Below, in pieces: positions 4,260 through 5,202 of a stretch of 5,202 bases of DNA. Each line of letters opens with the position of its first letter. The first letter of the stretch is position 1. The stretch is from Candidatus Altarchaeum sp. CG2_30_32_3053 (GTDB lineage: Archaea; Altiarchaeota; Altiarchaeia; Altiarchaeales; Altiarchaeaceae), in the NCBI GenBank assembly GCA_001873845.1, contig MNZY01000091.1:1-5202 (forward strand). Direction: 5' to 3'. A program made the translations under genes and the position numbers. The notes beneath the pieces were generated by a model. It did no database searches and was not told the origin of the DNA. It saw only the letters and a list, made by a program, of their open reading frames with translations.

Positions 4260-4931
4260 CTATTTAGATAATAAATTTTCCGATGTTCTCCACAAATCAT
4301 AAATTTCATCCGGGGTTAATTCATAAGCCCTCTTTCCAGAATTTCCCAGAATTTTATTTCGCCTGTTAAACATACCCTTAACAAAATTTATAAAATTTTC
4401 TTCAGCAGGAAATTTTTGCACGACTTTAACAATTACCGAATTAACATCAGGAACCGGAAAAAATACCTTTCTGTCAATATAGTCCAAAATTTCAACCTCA
4501 GATGATGCCTGCACGATTACAGATATTGCCCTGTAGTTTGCCGCCTTTGGTTTTGCTGTTAACTTTTCTGCAAATTCCTTTTGATAAACAAGAATTGCTG
4601 TGTTAAATTTATGTGTCAAAATTTTTTCGGTTATTTTGCGAGATATAGAATACGGAAGATTTGCCGTGATTTTGTTAAATTCTGGAAATGAAATTCGGAC
4701 AGCGTCGCCTTTGATTATGCTAACATTTGCATCTTTAAACCTTTTAATGAGAAAACTGACAAGCTGTTCGTCCCTCTCTATTGCTATGACATTCCTGCAT
4801 CTTTTTGATAATTCTGCGGTTAAATTTCCCGCCCCTGCCCCAATTTCAAGCACAATTTCATCATCTTTCAGGTCAGCATAATCACAAATTTTTCGTATTA
4901 AATTTTTATCAATCATGAAATTCTGGTTCAT
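4260..4931 (-). CDS. ksgA: 16S rRNA adenine N6-dimethyltransferase KsgA/Dim1
   Basis: KsgA dimethylates two adjacent adenines in the 3'-terminal hairpin of 16S rRNA during small-subunit maturation. The 223-residue protein shows QNFMID (3-8), the S-adenosylmethionine-binding EIGAGAGNLT (29-38), acidic E52 in AIERDEQL, D76 in KGDAV, the catalytic NLPYSIS (91-97), and FFPVPDVNSVIVKV (157-170), then a short helical domain with FNRRNKIL (188-195). It is shorter than most relatives (about 250-280 residues). The basic N-terminal segment that normally precedes the GQNF motif is missing, and an in-frame TAA three codons upstream of the ATG rules out a longer start. The C-terminal domain is also short. 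Catalytic motifs are intact. It heads a likely operon with rpo7 and spt4. No Shine-Dalgarno site precedes it. Confidence 0.93.
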   Translation of the reverse strand: MNQNFMIDKNLIRKICDYADLKDDEIVLEIGAGAGNLTAELSKRCRNVIAIERDEQLVSFLIKRFKDANVSIIKGDAVRISFPEFNKITANLPYSISRKITEKILTHKFNTAILVYQKEFAEKLTAKPKAANYRAISVIVQASSEVEILDYIDRKVFFPVPDVNSVIVKVVQKFPAEENFINFVKGMFNRRNKILGNSGKRAYELTPDEIYDLWRTSENLLSK

Positions 4932-4962
4932 CGTTGTTTTTTAAATTTTTTTCATTACAAAT

Positions 4963-4971
4963 AATTTTTAT
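4963..4971 (-). promoter_or_regulatory. Candidate ksgA promoter
   Basis: The minus strand reads ATAAAAATT about 36 bases before the ksgA ATG, which would give a leader of about ten bases. A better TATA match, CTTTTATATGG at 5016-5006, would give a leader of about 55 bases. The sequence does not decide between them. Confidence 0.3.
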
Positions 4972-5171
4972 GGCCCTGTTGAAAGCATATAATCATGGTT
5001 ATGTGCCATATAAAAGTAGGCCACTTATATTTTTGTAAATTATCAATTGAATTTTGAAGATTAAATAAAAATTTCAATAAATAATATTTTTGATTATAAA
5101 ATTTATAACTTTAAAATTTTTTGTTTTAAATTTATTAAATTTATGGTTGTATTTTAAATTTATTTACGAAA

Positions 5172-5186
5172 AATTTAATATAAAAG
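5172..5186 (+). promoter_or_regulatory. Candidate promoter of a gene beyond the right edge
   Basis: AATTTAATATAAAAG is TATA-like on the plus strand; transcription would start at or just beyond the window end. GAGGTGG follows at 5186-5192 and resembles a Shine-Dalgarno site, but no ATG follows inside the window. The rest of 4932-5171 is AT-rich with no gene. Confidence 0.25.
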
Positions 5187-5202
5187 AGGTGGCTCATTAG
5201 TC

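Noticed and set aside
5180..5202. Start of a tRNA on the plus strand (GGTGGCTCA-like)
   Set aside because: The presumed acceptor would begin with A and the expected D-loop pattern does not follow; the window ends before it can be tested.

Overview
The window looks archaeal. It carries a Trm1-type tRNA methyltransferase, an RNA polymerase subunit Rpo7 and a Spt4 factor, all archaeal/eukaryotic-type proteins, plus a KsgA/Dim1 rRNA methyltransferase. Starts appear leaderless or nearly so, with TATA-like boxes about 25-30 bases upstream and no convincing Shine-Dalgarno sites. Intergenic DNA is extremely AT-rich. I cannot name the lineage; an uncultivated AT-rich archaeon is likely.

Layout, left to right. 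(1) Positions 1-835, minus strand: the 5' part of a transposase-like gene split into reading frames at two A8 runs. The first run contains a textbook A_AAA_AAC heptamer in the zero frame; the gene runs off the left edge. (2) 836-1215: non-coding, AT-rich, no gene seen. (3) 1216-1289, minus: tRNA-Arg(TCG) with a poor D-stem. (4) 1290-1511: the divergent promoter region between the tRNA and trm1, filled by 12 copies of a TCCATTAAAA-type unit at mostly 11-12 bp spacing. (5) 1512-2606, plus: trm1. (6) 2607-3333: a 727-base convergent gap without a gene, packed with inverted repeats, a duplicated hairpin module and a MITE-like element with 12-bp terminal inverted repeats and 6-bp flanking direct repeats. 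(7) 4931 down to 3334, minus: ksgA, rpo7 and spt4 in one direction with gaps of 35 and 39 bases, probably an operon with an extra promoter before rpo7. (8) 4932-5202: AT-rich upstream region with candidate promoters in both directions.

The genes belong to the core information machinery: Trm1 methylates G26 of tRNAs (the neighbouring tRNA has G26), KsgA dimethylates the 3' end of 16S rRNA, Rpo7 forms part of the RNA polymerase stalk, and Spt4 partners Spt5 in elongation. The genes are ordinary. The unusual content lies in the repeats: the phased array between the tRNA and trm1, the hairpin-rich convergent gap, and the frame-split transposase. I see no clear new multi-gene system.
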